From Prunella strophiata (lineage: Eukaryota > Chordata > Aves > Passeriformes > Prunellidae): a stretch of DNA of 64,000 nt. Location: positions 45,565,490 to 45,629,489 of the forward strand of contig JAZBQD010000014.1 in NCBI GenBank assembly GCA_036583965.1, written 5' to 3'. This document shows positions 1-13,480 of the stretch, one piece after another; within the stretch, counting starts at the first letter, position 1, and each line of letters starts with the position of its first letter. Under the pieces are notes generated by a model. It had not been told where the DNA came from and made no database searches. It worked only from the letters and a program-made list of their open reading frames with translations. Both the position numbers and the translations under genes were made by a program.

Positions 1-3000
1 AGTTACAATTGACTTCTGTTTACAAAAAAAAAAAAGTATTAGAGGTACCAGAACATTTTCTCAGTCTGGACACCAATTTTCTTTGTTTGGAATAAGTGAA
101 AAAAATAGACAATGCATGTCAAATACTAACATAGGAAACAGACAGCAAATGAAACAGTAATAAAGGGGGAGGTAAAGGACACAACTTCTAAGCATAACAA
201 GGTAACAGTACCCAGCAGATAAGTTTATTGTGTTCTTAATCAAGTCTCCTGTTACATGTAAAGTACTGTTGTGAATGTGTGAAATGGATTCCAGGATTAA
301 GACTTAACAAATTTATCTCCTCTTGAGCCACCTCACATCCTTATGAAAATATATATTTTTATTTCTATTTTGAGGGCATGCACCCTACTAGTTGCTATTG
401 CAGGTAATTGAACAAATAGCAGTCAAGGGCAGTTTTACCAATCAAAATGTTGCTGTTCTTCCATTCGTAATTTAAAATATAATTTTCAGAGATTTTGCTA
501 ATTTAACACTCTAGCTAAGTACTGGGATCATCTCATCTGCAGATACACTTATGTTATCTGAAACAAAATTCAGTAGAAATCCATATCACACACACACATG
601 GATACACACATACAAAAAATAGCAGGACAGAAACAGAGTTACAGTAAATTCCATTCAGGGTGATAGACAGAAAATTAAGTGTTAATGAGCTGTAGATCTC
701 AAAATAACTTATTTTTTCTATTCCTCTTTCTTAAATACCTTTGTATTAATATTTCTTAAACCTATAGGTTAACTAAAATCAGTAATTCACAAATTCTCTT
801 CAACAAAACCAACAGTTTGCCTGGGTTTTTACTTATCCATGTCCCCCAGTTTTAATACAGTACCTCACAATCTTTTTTATTTTTTTTTTTAGCTTATGGG
901 TAATTTGGTTTCCAATGCATATGGAGTTTACAATAGGCCTTGGAAAAGTGACCACAGCATATGCAGTAATTGCTACCCTGAAAGCCTCCATTTCAGATTT
1001 TTCATGGCTTCAAGTAAACCAGCAGCAAATGTCTCTTTCTACAATTTTAGTTCTGAACCCAATCATGTAAAACATTTTATTACAATGTCAATCTCACTCC
1101 CTACAAGTATGTTTGGGAATGATTTGTCAATGAAAGTGATAATGATTCTATGATTCCTTGAGATGTTATCAATAAATAACTGCAAATGAACTTCCAATTA
1201 AGCTCCTCGATGCTGATGCTAAATGTTTCATTTCCACAAGCTCTTCAGAGAGGCAGTGCATTATCCCACTGCACTACTGAAATACAGAATTACATGGTAT
1301 TAAAGGTGAGGCATGTGTTTATAAAGCCTATTGAATGCTTTCAAAAATAAAGGCCTATAGTATTTCATTGCTTAAAAGCCGTTTCTCTCTTTCTTTAAAC
1401 CTTTTTAAAAGTCTATGAAAATTTTAATATTCACAGGATTTACATACAGGTAAAATAATAGAAGTATGGTTCTCAGAACAAAAAGATTTTCTGTGTATTG
1501 TAGAGTTCTCGAATACTAGAGCTCTTCTAAAAGGGTTGATTAATCATACTATTTAAAGCTTGTGACACATTTATGCCCAAACTAATGCAGGCAAAGCTAG
1601 TAATTCACAGTTACAAACCTGTGCAAGAGACAGATTATGTGTTGGGACACTTGGTTCTAAATTCCAGACCTTTTTGGACCCTGTCATTTATGGTATTGAG
1701 CTCATTTAATTGGCATATCTTAACTCGCCTGTGTTAAGATATGAAGAGGAAAAAAAACCCAAAAAACTAATTTGTTGTTATTTGATTTGCTTTAAAAATT
1801 CTTTGCCACTAAGGTTGACAAAAAACCACCAAAACTAAAGATAATAGAGATAATAATTCATATTCCTCCTTAGTCAAGATGATAAACTTTAGGATTCACT
1901 TTTTTTAAAAAAGCAAGCTGCAAAAAATTTATTTAAAGCACAGAAATAGATGTTGATCATAAATATACTGAAGATGTCAGACCAATTTAAAATAAATATT
2001 AAAACAGTTTTTTAGTAAATTATGAATAGGCCTTCAAGCTCTGTAGAACAAAAATTTAGTCAGGGCAGAGACTTAGTAAAGGCTTCTCTAGAGAGGCAAT
2101 GGATATTTGGTGCCATCAGCACCTTAGAACCCTTGGAGTACAGTTGTGCTTATCATAGGCAAAGAAAAAGCCATACAGGTATATGCCAAGTAAAAGTTAT
2201 TCTCTTCATCCAAGCCAGAATACAGCCATTTCAATTTATTTGCCTTACAAGCTTCCAAAACATTTACCCATGAAATATTTATATACCTTACTTCATCTAT
2301 TTTCCACCAAAAAGAAGAAAAATGGACTGCAACCACGACTTCACCTTTCCATGATTTAAACTGAGAAATGGAGGTGTAGCAGCTGACTCCAGGAGAGTGA
2401 GGGGCAGCTATTGCTCAGGCAGCACTTATCCATAAGTGCTTCTCATGGCTGTCCCATGCATGTACCTTATTGCAAAGAAGGGAAATCCACAGAGCCTATT
2501 AAGCAGCTCTTAGGCTGACAGCAATGTCCTAATGTGTTGAGCCTACTAAGGCAGACCACCTCAGACCAGTGTTTAAGCCAAGATTACAGGAGTCTTTCTG
2601 CCACAGACAAAGGAAGGAATAGATTACACACAGACCTGCCTCTGACATCCTTGAAAGTGTGTGATGCATAAGACACCTTGAAAGAGGGAGCAGAGGACTG
2701 ACATCTGCATCCCTCTGGACAGAAGCTAGCAAAGACAAAGCCCAAAAGAGTCAGTGGGGAATACTTCAGAGATAAGAAGGGTGAACTGCTTTTTCTAAAA
2801 ATTAGGGACAGGGTGGGAGAAAGCAATTGCATGTTCTTTGCAGTCACAAAGAGGAGGAAAAACTGGGCATGGGAACGATGAATCTGTGGAAAGTGAGATT
2901 CAAAGCCTAAGGTAGTTTATAATTAGCTCAGTTAGGGATATTCAATTAAAGGCTTTTAAATGCAGTGTAGGCAGCAATGAAGTTTGGCTTCTCTCCAAAA

Positions 3001-6000
3001 GCAGTTGCACTCATACCCAGAACCAGGACAGTCTCAGGAGAGATTAGTGAAATTAATGGAATTACTAGAATTTCCTCTCCTGGTCAAAAGTTAGTGCTCC
3101 TGCCTGATGTACCAAATTATTCCCCATTTAGGTTACTCCTGAGGCACATTTTAAAATAGCAATATTGAGTCTCCTTTATGTTTAGTTCAATATTGTCCAT
3201 GTGATATAACAGAAGCCATGACAAAAATATGTGTCCTGAGAGTACAGTTAGGAAATATGTATCAGCAGTTTGATTTCTCCCTCTTCAACCCATGCATTTT
3301 AACTTCTTGGGTTTCCAGTTTGAATGTTATTACTATTTCATTAAGGCCATAACTATCTGGGTTCTGGTTCCTGAAAGCCTATTTGGCATAACATTAGAAG
3401 CAGCAGTAATGAGAGGAATACCCTCTTCCATCATCAAGTTTGTTACCTTGATGAATATCTCTCTGTAGAAAAATATGAAATGAGTTAATGTACCTGCCTA
3501 TTAAAGCCACTTCAGGAGATGGCTGAATGTATGAATGGCCTATTAGCTAAAGAAAAATTCAACCTAAGGCCCAAGGAAGAAATACAGCTGTATCTAAAAA
3601 GTGGATTTATTGCAGCTATTTCTTACAGTACTCAAAGAAAAAGTAGATGTCAGCAAAATTAGGAGTGCTAAAAGATCACACTAAAAAAAGTTAGACTATT
3701 TTGGGGCTTTAGGATTTTGCATACAAAATAGTCAGGCTTATATTAATTTTTTTGTGCATTTAAGTCTTTTTTGCTACTTCTTTGTAGCTGAACTAAGATT
3801 ATCTTCACAATAAAAACAAACAATCAAACAAACAAAAAACAACCAGAGGAAGAAACTGATGAGAGTACTTGACCAGCTGAGTGAGGCTTCTATTTAGCAA
3901 TCAAAGTGGCAGATAGGAACAAAATTTTGGATAAAACCGAAGGCCTGACAATTTGTTTTAGAGAGTGTTATCAAAAGTATTATTGTTTCCAGAACCATCT
4001 AGAAAAGTGGAAATAAAAGACTTAAATATGGCTCTTAGTTTCCTTTTTTTCTTCTCAACTTTCTGTAGTGCCACTGAATGATTTTCATGCAGAGATAGGT
4101 AAACCACTATTATATAGTTGCAAGTAAATGTAAAATACTAAATTCATATTTGCTTTATTTATACTTATCTGAATAAATATTGGGAAAAGCTGTTTTAACA
4201 TTGAAAAATGAGAATTCTCACCAGTTGAAGAGTCAGACATGTCCATTGTCACAAAAATCGAAATTATCAAAGAGAGTTTAATCGATTTTAGAACACACAG
4301 ATAAGGACTGGATTTATATAGAAATCTGATAAGTAGGCTTAATCTTTAATAAGCAAAAAAGGACTGGAAAGATTTTGCAAAAATATTAAATTTAGCTACT
4401 TCTTCTGTAGGTGTGAAGTCAGCTATTTGTAAACACACCTCTTTTACAAATATGCCAATCAGTATCACTGGAGAGGGCTTTTTTTGCTAGTGTTTCATTT
4501 CACCTGGGTTGTGGTTGGTTTGGATTGTTCTTGCTTTGATTTTCTACCCAAACTATTTCCATTGGAAATTTATCCCAGGATGTGATGACTCACAAGGGGA
4601 AAAAAAAAAAAAAAAAAAAGACTTAAATTTAATCACAGTCACACACAAATTTTGTTCTTCTGCTACCTTTTCCTCATTATGTACCAGCAGGATGTATTTA
4701 TCAGCAGGAATCTTATTTTCCCCCTGACTCTCCTACACTACACAAGACAAGGTTTTATAAACCCCTCTGTAATGTGGGCTCTGCTGTCAGCTGCATAGTA
4801 TTTAATTGCATGTGTTCCACTTTGAGTTCATATGATTTTCCAGCACAAAAATATCATAACTGAATTAATTATTCTAAGTGGCCAGTTACTTAGTGCTCCT
4901 GGAATAACTCTGAACAAACCTGGTGCATCCTCAGACATATTTGCTTTCTTTTTCACAGCTGTGCCACCCTGTGAGCTCTTACCTCTTGGTCAACCAGTAA
5001 TACAGAGATATGTTCTCCCTCTCAGTTATTTCTCATAAGCTCACAATTTAAAGCAGAATTACCTTTTATTGGCTCCAAATGACCTTCCATCGTCAACTAC
5101 TTAGAGTGCAATCCCATTTCTATTATGAAAGTCCAAGCAGCCTTTCTGAAGGATACTCCCATGTCCCTCTGAGCTGCTTATTGTGGGAAAACCACCCTCC
5201 TTCTCCCATTCAACCTGTCCTTTGCCTTCTTGTCACAGTGATGTCATCAAAAGATTTACTTGGCACTAAACAATAAGTTATATTATCTACTATTATCTAG
5301 CTTTCTCTGAAAGTACCTATCCCTGTTATTTTATACAAAAATATTTCATCTCCTTTATGATAATACTGATGGGAGTTAGAGGCTGAATGCACTCTCTTGG
5401 AAACACACCAGTTACATCCTAAAGGAAATGTCAGTATTACCAAACAATGAAGATTTTATTTCTTGCTGCAGACATAAACTAAAGGATAATGAATAGCAAT
5501 GCTTTTAGTGTTCCTTGAGATGTGTTGTGAGTTCTTACAATTCAACAGCAGAGAGCAGTCATAGCCACTACAGTATTGAAATAACACAAATATTCTGAAA
5601 TATTAAAAATTTATATTTCTTAGCCAAGACAAATGAATTCTGATATCTCTATGTAATCAAATTTATTTTGCCTCACCCAAAAGTATTCAACTAAGTCAAG
5701 ACAAGGACGTGTCAGCTTTACCACAGCTGTCATTTTCCCATTTTTTAACAGTCAAGGAGTTACAGTAAAAAATCCATAGGGGCAGGCTGCTTTTTAATTG
5801 TGCACACAAACACGCACATAAATCCCTTTGAGGCATATTAGCTTTAAAATTAAACTTTTGTCACCCAAAATAGCTCATGAAATATGCAACATATATTACA
5901 AATAATTATTCATCAGACAGATAGCAATAACTGATGACTTAAGTTCTCTAATTTTAAAATATGGCATTAACACACACACAAAACATAGGAGAAATTAATT

Positions 6001-9000
6001 TTCTAAAGTATGAGGTCTGTTTTCACATGACCCTACTGAGCCCAGGGCTTTGTAGCCCTTAAATATGGGAATTTCCATCTTTGTCTTCAGTCTTCTATCC
6101 TGTTTGGCAAAAAAATTAACTGATAAACTAATTCATGTAGTATAACATGCTGAATAAGAACATTTATTAGCCAGAAACTTCATTTCCCTACAGATCTCTG
6201 GTAATCTTCTGGATTTCCACATTTCTCTGACACTTTGTACTTATTTGTGAACAATCCTCAGCTTTGAGGATAATTTGAAATCAGTTCCAAGTTATTTAAA
6301 TACTTATACTTTAAACATATCAAACCAGATTCATCAGGCTGTACTAAGGCAACCTTTTTGTTTCTGAGATATCAGCTGAGCATACATAATTGGTAATAGA
6401 GGGGTAATTAATTCAATTGTTTGCTAATATAAGTGTTTGGTCAGCACGGAATATATGTGCTATTCATGTGGGGAAAACTTGCTGACCCAGCTATAACACA
6501 TGTATAAGTGTGGCTGGGTGTGTGTTTGCAGTCAGGTCTTACATTCCATCAAGAATTTTGCCAAAACAGGCTCACTTTCCAAGCAAAGGTTTGATCAGCT
6601 GTTGAATGCAGAGCCATCCTTGCAGCCTTTTTTAAATCCAAAACCATGGATAGGGATTTCTTTCTGCTTCGATCTCACACTATATTTTGTTTCAGGAAAT
6701 GAAAATCAGAATTCATATTTGTTGCTACCTAACCAGTACACCAGATTTTTCAAATGTCCTTAAATAGAGGCATGCAAAGTACAGGAAGTAACAAGATCTG
6801 CTTTCCCTGCCTAATTTATTAATATTTTCACGTTGCTTTTTGTAGGAACAAAACAATCAAAATGCATACATATTTAGACAGATTTCTTAAATATATATGG
6901 ATATGTACACTTTCATAAGCATGTAATACAATATGCTATATTCCTTAAAGATGGAGTGGTTTTATGCCTCTTTTGTTTTCTTTACCTCTTTCTCAGTGCT
7001 ATAATGCAATCCTGTGTCTGAGCACCAGACTTCAAATGAGAGATCTATTCAAAACATGCACAGACAAAATAAGTGGTTTCCTTAGTAATGGAAACTATGT
7101 GAAAGCCTCTGAAACAACTCCTCCTCCAGTAAGTCATTGTGTATATGATCCTTTCTACCCCCAGCTTATTGATTTAAAGACAGCTTTACATTTAAATAAA
7201 AATATTTATTGTGTACAGTTTTTGGAAGTGAAACTAGAGATGAGAGGCAAGACATTTACTGCATTCCTAGTTACATTGTTTGGGTTTTAATCAGTATGGA
7301 TGTTGCATGTTCCAGTGACCTTTTAATTAATTTTCTAGATCTGCAAGTTGAAAAAAATGAAATTGTATAGCTAAACTACTAAGGACTTCACTTAGGTACC
7401 CATTACACTCCCACAGTTTAGTGTACTTTATTCAAACTAACACTAGGTAACCATATTCTAAGCACACACTGCACTTATCCGTGCTGTTTCTTGTCATCAC
7501 CACGACAAATTCATGCTGTTGATGGCATGGGAAAATAACTGATACCTCTCTCAGTTTCAGAGTAAAAGTAACTAAAAGCAAAATGACATTCTAGTTCCAA
7601 TATTTAGCTTAGTGACTCTAAAGTTTTCTAAATCACCAATACAGCTCTTGTGCAACTAGTTATGAAAAACAGATAATTTAGAATTTCTATTGTTATCCAC
7701 CCATTTTAATATTAAACCACAATAAAATGCAACAAGAATACTGTGTTTATTCTTTCAATACTTTTTGTTTCCTCAAAAAAGTTAAGAAATTCAAGTCTGA
7801 AGATCTGCCCTTGAGAAACACACACTATATTTATTTCACATTTATTGCCACAAATGTGGCGTTATCAGGGAAGTTGGCTAAATTTAAAATAAAATTTCTA
7901 CTGGGAGAAGGAGGTTCCCTTTCACTAATCACATACTATTTGCCACACCACACAGTGTCAACAGGAAAAGCACAAACCTGTTTCAAATAAAATATCAGTT
8001 AATGTTCCATAGAAAGGCAAAAAGATATGAGCAAAGAAAAGGAAAATGGCTTCTCTATAAGGACAGAAATTTCAAGAACTATCACCACCCAATCACAAAA
8101 AATTGACACTAGGATGAAAATTCTAGGCCTTACATTCAAATCATTACTGCCACTATTTTCTTTCTCAGCCTTAGATACAGATTAGCTCCAAGAGCTATGA
8201 CACTAACTGCTACATTCCATGCTCATTCTGGGGCCTGCAAACAAGGATCACAAACAAGCAGATCCTCAAGAAATCAACAAGGGTATCTCAGTCCTAAAGA
8301 TCCACCATAGAGAAAATCCCAGTAAGTTATATCCAATTACAAAACCTGAGATGTCACCACAAGTAAGACATAAACTTACTGAGGTGAAATCAATTTTTAA
8401 ACATATACACTGAGCTTGAAAATTGCTTTACAGACATTTCATCTGCCTTATCCAGCTGCATATAAAGATTCTCTAGCTGCTTTTCACTACTCTGTCTTCA
8501 TTAAGAATCCCATGTGATGCAGCAAGGTTGTGGTTGCTATGCGTGACTCACTTCCAGCCTTCTGCAGATACTGGTGTGCCAGGGATTCTTGCCTATTAGA
8601 ATAGGGTCAAGGATAAAAATTAGAGGAACTCAGATATCCCCCTGTGTTGGACCCAGTAGGGATAAAACTTGTTAAGATTTTTCAGACCTCAAGCCACTCC
8701 TGCAAGCACTCCTCAAGCCAGTCCTGGCTGACTATGGCTCTGGGACCTATAATGAGGAAAGAGCCTACAGCATTTGCCTGGGATCTCATACTTTTTGTTT
8801 CATAGAAAACAGTTGCTACATGAATAGGCAAGTTTTCTGGAATAGGAAATATCTCCTTGATCACCAAGATCAGCTCCTCACCCCCTCTTTTATTCAACCC
8901 CATCACACATGACTGAATTTGCCTGTACTATAAAGCTCTTTACTATGCAGTTCCAGATTTTGCCAAGTCATATAGCACCTACTACCTACATAGCATTTAA

Positions 9001-9656
9001 AGAAGTAACTGGGGCTTTGTGTATATGTGAATTTTTTCCTTATATGAAATTCTTTACAGATTTGTTTCCATCTGCTTTTGCTCTATTGTATCAACACTAA
9101 CTCTCAGACCCGATAAATTTCATAGCAGGTTAAGTAATATGATACAGCATTTTCTATTACAAAGTGCAGCTCTAGAAATTTGAATTCATTGTTGGCAACA
9201 AGCCTTTCATCTTCAAAAAAGACAAAGAACAAGAGCCAGAAATGTTGCTTTTGTTCATCACTGAAAAAAAAAAAAAAGAGATTCAATTTTGGAAATAATG
9301 ACATATTAATAAAATTAGTCTGTATGTGAGCATAGCCCTTTTAGGAAAACATCAATAGTCTTGCTATTGCAATGCAAGGTTGTCAAATGCACATGACAAT
9401 GTCAGGTTGATAACATTGCACTGAAAATGCTGGAAGAACAGGGTTACATGAAGTGGTGGATCTTTTTTCTCTCTTCCAGGCAAATTACACAATGACAACC
9501 AGCTATAATTAATAAGACAATTAATAAATTAACTGATGACACTACAACACAGATTTCTTTGAAACTGACCTTCACTCAGAAAGGAACACCTCCCCACAAC
9601 CCACATGGAAGATATAAAAAGGTGTGCTTTGCAGAACCAATGAGAATTAATCTGTC
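1..9656. other. AT-rich unique sequence upstream of LRRN3 (probable IMMP2L intron)
   Basis: No gene is supported here. Open frames are short (mostly under 110 codons), AT-driven, and lack recognisable domains or splice structure. The segment contains an A20 run at 4600-4619, short CA-rich stretches near 585-615, and one CR1-tail-like snippet near 1138-1155 that is too short to call. A slightly GC-richer stretch around 8500-8906 looks like old unclassified repeat or conserved noncoding sequence. By known synteny it should be intron of IMMP2L on the opposite strand, but nothing in the bases proves that. Confidence 0.6.
4600..4619. repeat. poly-A run
   Basis: An uninterrupted run of about 20 A follows a GGGG. 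No retroposed body is recognisable upstream, so it is called a simple repeat only. Confidence 0.9.
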
Positions 9657-9692
9657 AAAAAAAAAAAAAAAAAAAAAAAAACAAAAAACAAA

Positions 9693-9733
<41 letters not shown>
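9657..9733. repeat. long A-rich tract (about 77 bp)
   Basis: The tract is almost pure A, interrupted only by a few C residues near 9682-9693. It is the longest homopolymer-like tract in the window. No retrotransposon body was recognised on its 5' side. Its exact length is probably unreliable and variable between individuals. Confidence 0.95.
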
Positions 9734-9734
<1 letters not shown>

Positions 9735-12700
9735 ACCAGCTCACCTCTTTTTTTACTCTATGGGCTACAAGAAGAAAGTGAGAAAAGCCAAAACTGAGCC
9801 TCCCTCCTCCTTGCAGTCATGGTGCCTCAGAAACCAGGACAGGAGTGCATGTAGTCATAAGGGATAAAGCTGTTCCAAAAGTGTTGTCTCTTTTACACAT
9901 GGACATAATCTGTGTGAATACACACTTAAAAAAAAAGAAAAGAATTTCCAATTTCTGATATAAAGTGTGTCATCTTAAAATTTAAATCAAATAGTTGTGG
10001 TATTTTTACTGTAACTGTAGAGTATTTATTACAGTTTTTTAACTACACTTGCTGCATTCTAAACAGAGCTGTGTTCTTATCGACCAAAACACTAGAAATA
10101 GTCATGGTTAATCCTGAACCACAAAAAAGGATATGGAGGCCCAAGGATGCTCTGCCTTTCTACACAATGAAAAACAGGAAAAAGTTTTGAAATCATCCTC
10201 CAATGTTGAGAAAAATGCAGACACAGAATCATTGTATTTTAATAGCTAAGAGGTTTATGGATTGTGTTTATTGTCCATTACAAACAAATAATTACTTAGT
10301 TTATTTAACGTGCACTCAGTAATCAGATAAAATGTATGCTAAATAAATTGCTGGAGTCAGTCTGCATTAATTTCATTGTCTCTTTATCAGTCTGAGAGAA
10401 TTTTTTCTATCCTGTAACCTATTAAGCTATATATATGATTTTCATAAAATTGATTACATTGCTATTTTAAAACCACCAAGCATCATAGTGAAATCAGCAG
10501 AAAAATAACTTAATGAACTTTAATAATCATAATTGTTTTGGTTATAAAAGATACTTTTCTCCTGGATATAGTTAAAAAAATATTCTTTAGCATTATCTAA
10601 ATCATAACATTCAATTACTTCACTTTTTTTACAAAACAGAATTTTAGTATGATTTAATAACCTTTTAACTAATATGTAAATGTATGCCTATCAAGGAAGT
10701 ACTTTAATTGCATATATAGTCTATCATAAGAACTCACTTTCTTTATGCAAGTATACTTTAGTTGATTTAATTATCTAGCCCTCTAATTACACAGTCCATA
10801 CCAATCAACCAAAATGAAGCACTTCTCTAATCTTAATTTCACATGTCAAATCACTGAATATGTTTTTGCATGATTCTCATGTTAATTAGAAAGCCAGATT
10901 TTGAATGAATGACAGTGAGTTCATGAGGAGGCTAGGGGCAAAAGCCATGAAAGATTTCACAGTAGGGCAATGCTAGTCCCTATCTATTTATCCTTTCTCC
11001 AGATCATCTGTTTCTTCCACTGGATGAGATATGAGATCTAGCATTTTTTAGTTGTCTTCAAAAGAACATGTTCAACTTTGTCCAAACTTTTTGAAATATT
11101 CTTGTCTCTTACTCTGCTCACAATCCCACCCCTGTAGCACAGGTTAATTAATATCTTTTGGGGGGGTGAGGTAGGAGAGGGCTGAGATCAGGAAGGATTT
11201 CCTTTTTTCTTGTGGGAGTTACAATGGCAAGAAGTCTTACTCTTCTGGCTTTGGGTTGTGCTTACTTAAAACACCCTGAGCATTATCCCATCCAACACAG
11301 GCACATTATATTGTGCAGCAGGGAAAGCTTGTAGGTTGACTTGGAAGTTTAAAGTGGCTTGCACTTGCAGCTCATGGTGGTGAACATTACATACATCAGA
11401 GGCTCCAAGAGCCACCTCGTGGGGGCAAAGGAGAAACAAGGTTTCACCAATGAGCCCTGAGGCTACAGAAAGATGAGGTGACACCTTTCTGATCTTAGTT
11501 TTCTCTGTCCTCACCTCAGGCAAGAAGACCTGAAAGGCAACTAAAGTTGGGTTAGCCCCAACTTTTTCATTATAACTCTTTAGCTCATATTAGAAAAAAT
11601 TTGAATATCCCTAACAAAGAATGAGAGAAAATAAAAAGACCACTTGGCCTTTCCCTGGCCCAGAGTGTCTCACCTATTCACAGCTAATCAGTCACATAAA
11701 TGCTATTATTTCATCTATGAAACAGTCCCACTCAGTTGGATGAGTGAAAAATGCACAGCTCACATCTTCGAAAAAATTTAACTCTTTGTTCACTGTAATT
11801 AGCTTAAGTGCAAGTATTCAAAAATTTGAGGCAGATTCTGCTTTAATATAGCCATAGTGTAAGTACCAGTGAGTCTAACAGGAGTAGTTTTGTAAAATTT
11901 GCCCTAACCAATTATAACAACCTGAAATTTATTCAGAATGGTGGAATTAATTTAATTCAATTTTCATAATAAGTCATTTTATGAAGAATAAAATAATTTT
12001 CTTACCAAATAAAAATAAAAATAATGCATTCCAAGATCTGATCCAAAGTGAATTGAGATGAAACTCAGTATTCATAAAATAACAACCATTTTATTGCAAA
12101 ATTTTGGTGCTATTGCTGTTGCAAAAAGTATATTAATTCACACTATTTACTGATCTTCAGAAAATATTAATACTCTTATTAGACAAGATCGTGAGCCTTT
12201 CTTCAAAGCAGATGAGTGTGAAATGAGAACCACATCTCACTTCAGTCCACTAGAGGGTGGCCTGACTTGCTCAGGGCTGTGGGACTGAATTCACACAAGA
12301 GATCCAACATTTTCTTCTTTTTGACCTGTTGATAACCAATTCTTTGTGCTTCATTATTAATCATCTCCTGTATAAACAGTATATATTATAAAAATCCTCT
12401 TCCTAACAACATCTATCTCGTTTATTGTTCTGTATATCTAAGAGAAGGGGTGATGACAATCACAAATAATTCTACAGTTTTTAAAACCTTCATAGTTTGT
12501 ATGCCCTTTGGTCATGGACACAGAATAAACAGGTTAAAAAATTAAATCATTCACCAAAGAGCATGGCATAAAGAGAGAAAGAAGAAAGAAAGGGAAGAAG
12601 AAATCTGGGCATCCTATTGTTTATATAATTGGATGGCCATAAAAGACAGACTCAAGCAGAGAGAGATTGAGAGAAGCTGACTTCTTATTTAACCAACCCC

Positions 12701-12999
12701 TTTCACAGCTCATTTTGAAATTTCATTTCTCAGGAAGATGTATTACTGCTCTTACTTTCTATTGATAAGCATAGATAGTAGAATGTAATTTTTGACAAAA
12801 TTTGGAAGAGGAAGAATATGTAAAATCTTTTCCTGTCTTAAGCTTAAAAAAAAATAAAAAAGCACCAATACTGGGGGCAAGGCACAACACATCCTTCCTG
12901 AATGGTTTCATCATACAGTATCCTCTGAACTACAGCAGCCTTTGCAGAACTTCAGTGATCTCTAATAAGTTGTTCTGAGTACAGATAACAGCCCTTAAA
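9734..12999. other. AT-rich sequence 5' of the LRRN3 promoter
   Basis: No gene, RNA or named repeat is supported. 11100-11560 is less AT-rich than its surroundings and carries an 85-codon open frame on the - strand (11266-11523) with no recognisable domain. A purine-rich A/G stretch lies at about 12573-12602. Distal regulatory elements of LRRN3 could lie here, but they cannot be identified from sequence alone. Confidence 0.5.
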
Positions 13000-13051
13000 G
13001 GGGAAAAAAAAAAAAAAAAATTAAAAAAAAATAAAAAAGGGGGGGTGGGGG
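13000..13051 (+). repeat. purine-only tract (A-runs followed by G-runs)
   Basis: G4 is followed by A17, then a few T-interrupted A runs, then G7-T-G5 at 13039-13051, directly upstream of the CpG-rich segment. The strand is nearly all purine. The G-runs resemble a GT/MAZ-type box. There are too few closely spaced G-runs for a standard G-quadruplex call. Confidence 0.85.
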
Positions 13052-13074
13052 TAGAAAATGTGGACCTCCCAGTC

Positions 13075-13480
13075 AGTTCTGTACGGACAGAAAGCATGCC
13101 CTGCAGCTCCCACAGATGGGCAGAGGTATCTGGGCGCGTTCGCAGGCTGGTTTCGTGCTCCCGTCCCCGAGCAGCAGCAGTGTCACGTACCAGACATCTT
13201 CCCACGGCCGCGCAGCCGCGCGCACTGCGCGCACCGGGGCGCGCCGAGACAGCGGCGCCTCTCCCGGGAGCGGGGGCTCCGCTATTAGTGACCGCTGAGC
13301 AGCAGCACCGTGTCAGCGTGACAGCCGAGCGCCGGAGCCATGCACCGCTAACCACCATGGAAACAAGGAGAAATAAGAGCAGCTAGCGAGCTGCTCTCTC
13401 CCCCGCCTTTCTCTCTCCGCTGGATTGCGAGCCTCAGACAGCCAGGCAGCAACAGCGCCTGGCAAACGCAAGGGATCTCA
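13075..13480 (+). promoter_or_regulatory. LRRN3: CpG-rich promoter region of LRRN3
   Basis: This is the only strongly CpG-dense stretch in the window, embedded in AT-rich DNA. CpGs are especially dense at 13130-13345. A CCCCGCC (GC-box, reverse orientation) lies near 13401. No TATA box is evident at a plausible distance, as expected for a CpG-type promoter. A good splice donor lies a few hundred bases downstream at 13706, in the same orientation as LRRN3, and no other gene is nearby. I therefore assign it as the LRRN3 promoter; the transcription start cannot be placed exactly. Long open frames on both strands here are by-products of high GC content. Confidence 0.75.

Noticed and set aside
1130..1160. 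CR1-tail-like ATGATTCTATGATTCC
   Set aside because: Only about 16 bases match, and the upstream sequence does not continue as CR1, so chance is likely.
8682..8906. 74-codon - strand frame in a less AT-rich stretch (SQDWLEECLQEWLEV-like end)
   Set aside because: I suspected an old retroelement or retrocopy, but could not match it to CR1 ORF2 or any named family, so it is not annotated as an element.
11266..11523. 85-codon - strand frame in a GC-richer patch
   Set aside because: No domain is recognised and no start or splice context is seen. It may be conserved noncoding DNA, but this cannot be shown here.
13298..13320. RE1/NRSF-like motif (GAGCAGCACC...TCAGCG) in the LRRN3 promoter
   Set aside because: The left half resembles RE1, but the right half is one base out of canonical spacing and imperfect, so it is not enough to call a site.
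13045..13386. 113-codon + strand open frame (with a 142-codon - strand frame over 12930-13358) in the CpG-rich segment
   Set aside because: The composition is what GC-rich promoter DNA gives in any frame. No domain is seen, the frame spans the probable transcription start, and the opposite strand is equally open.
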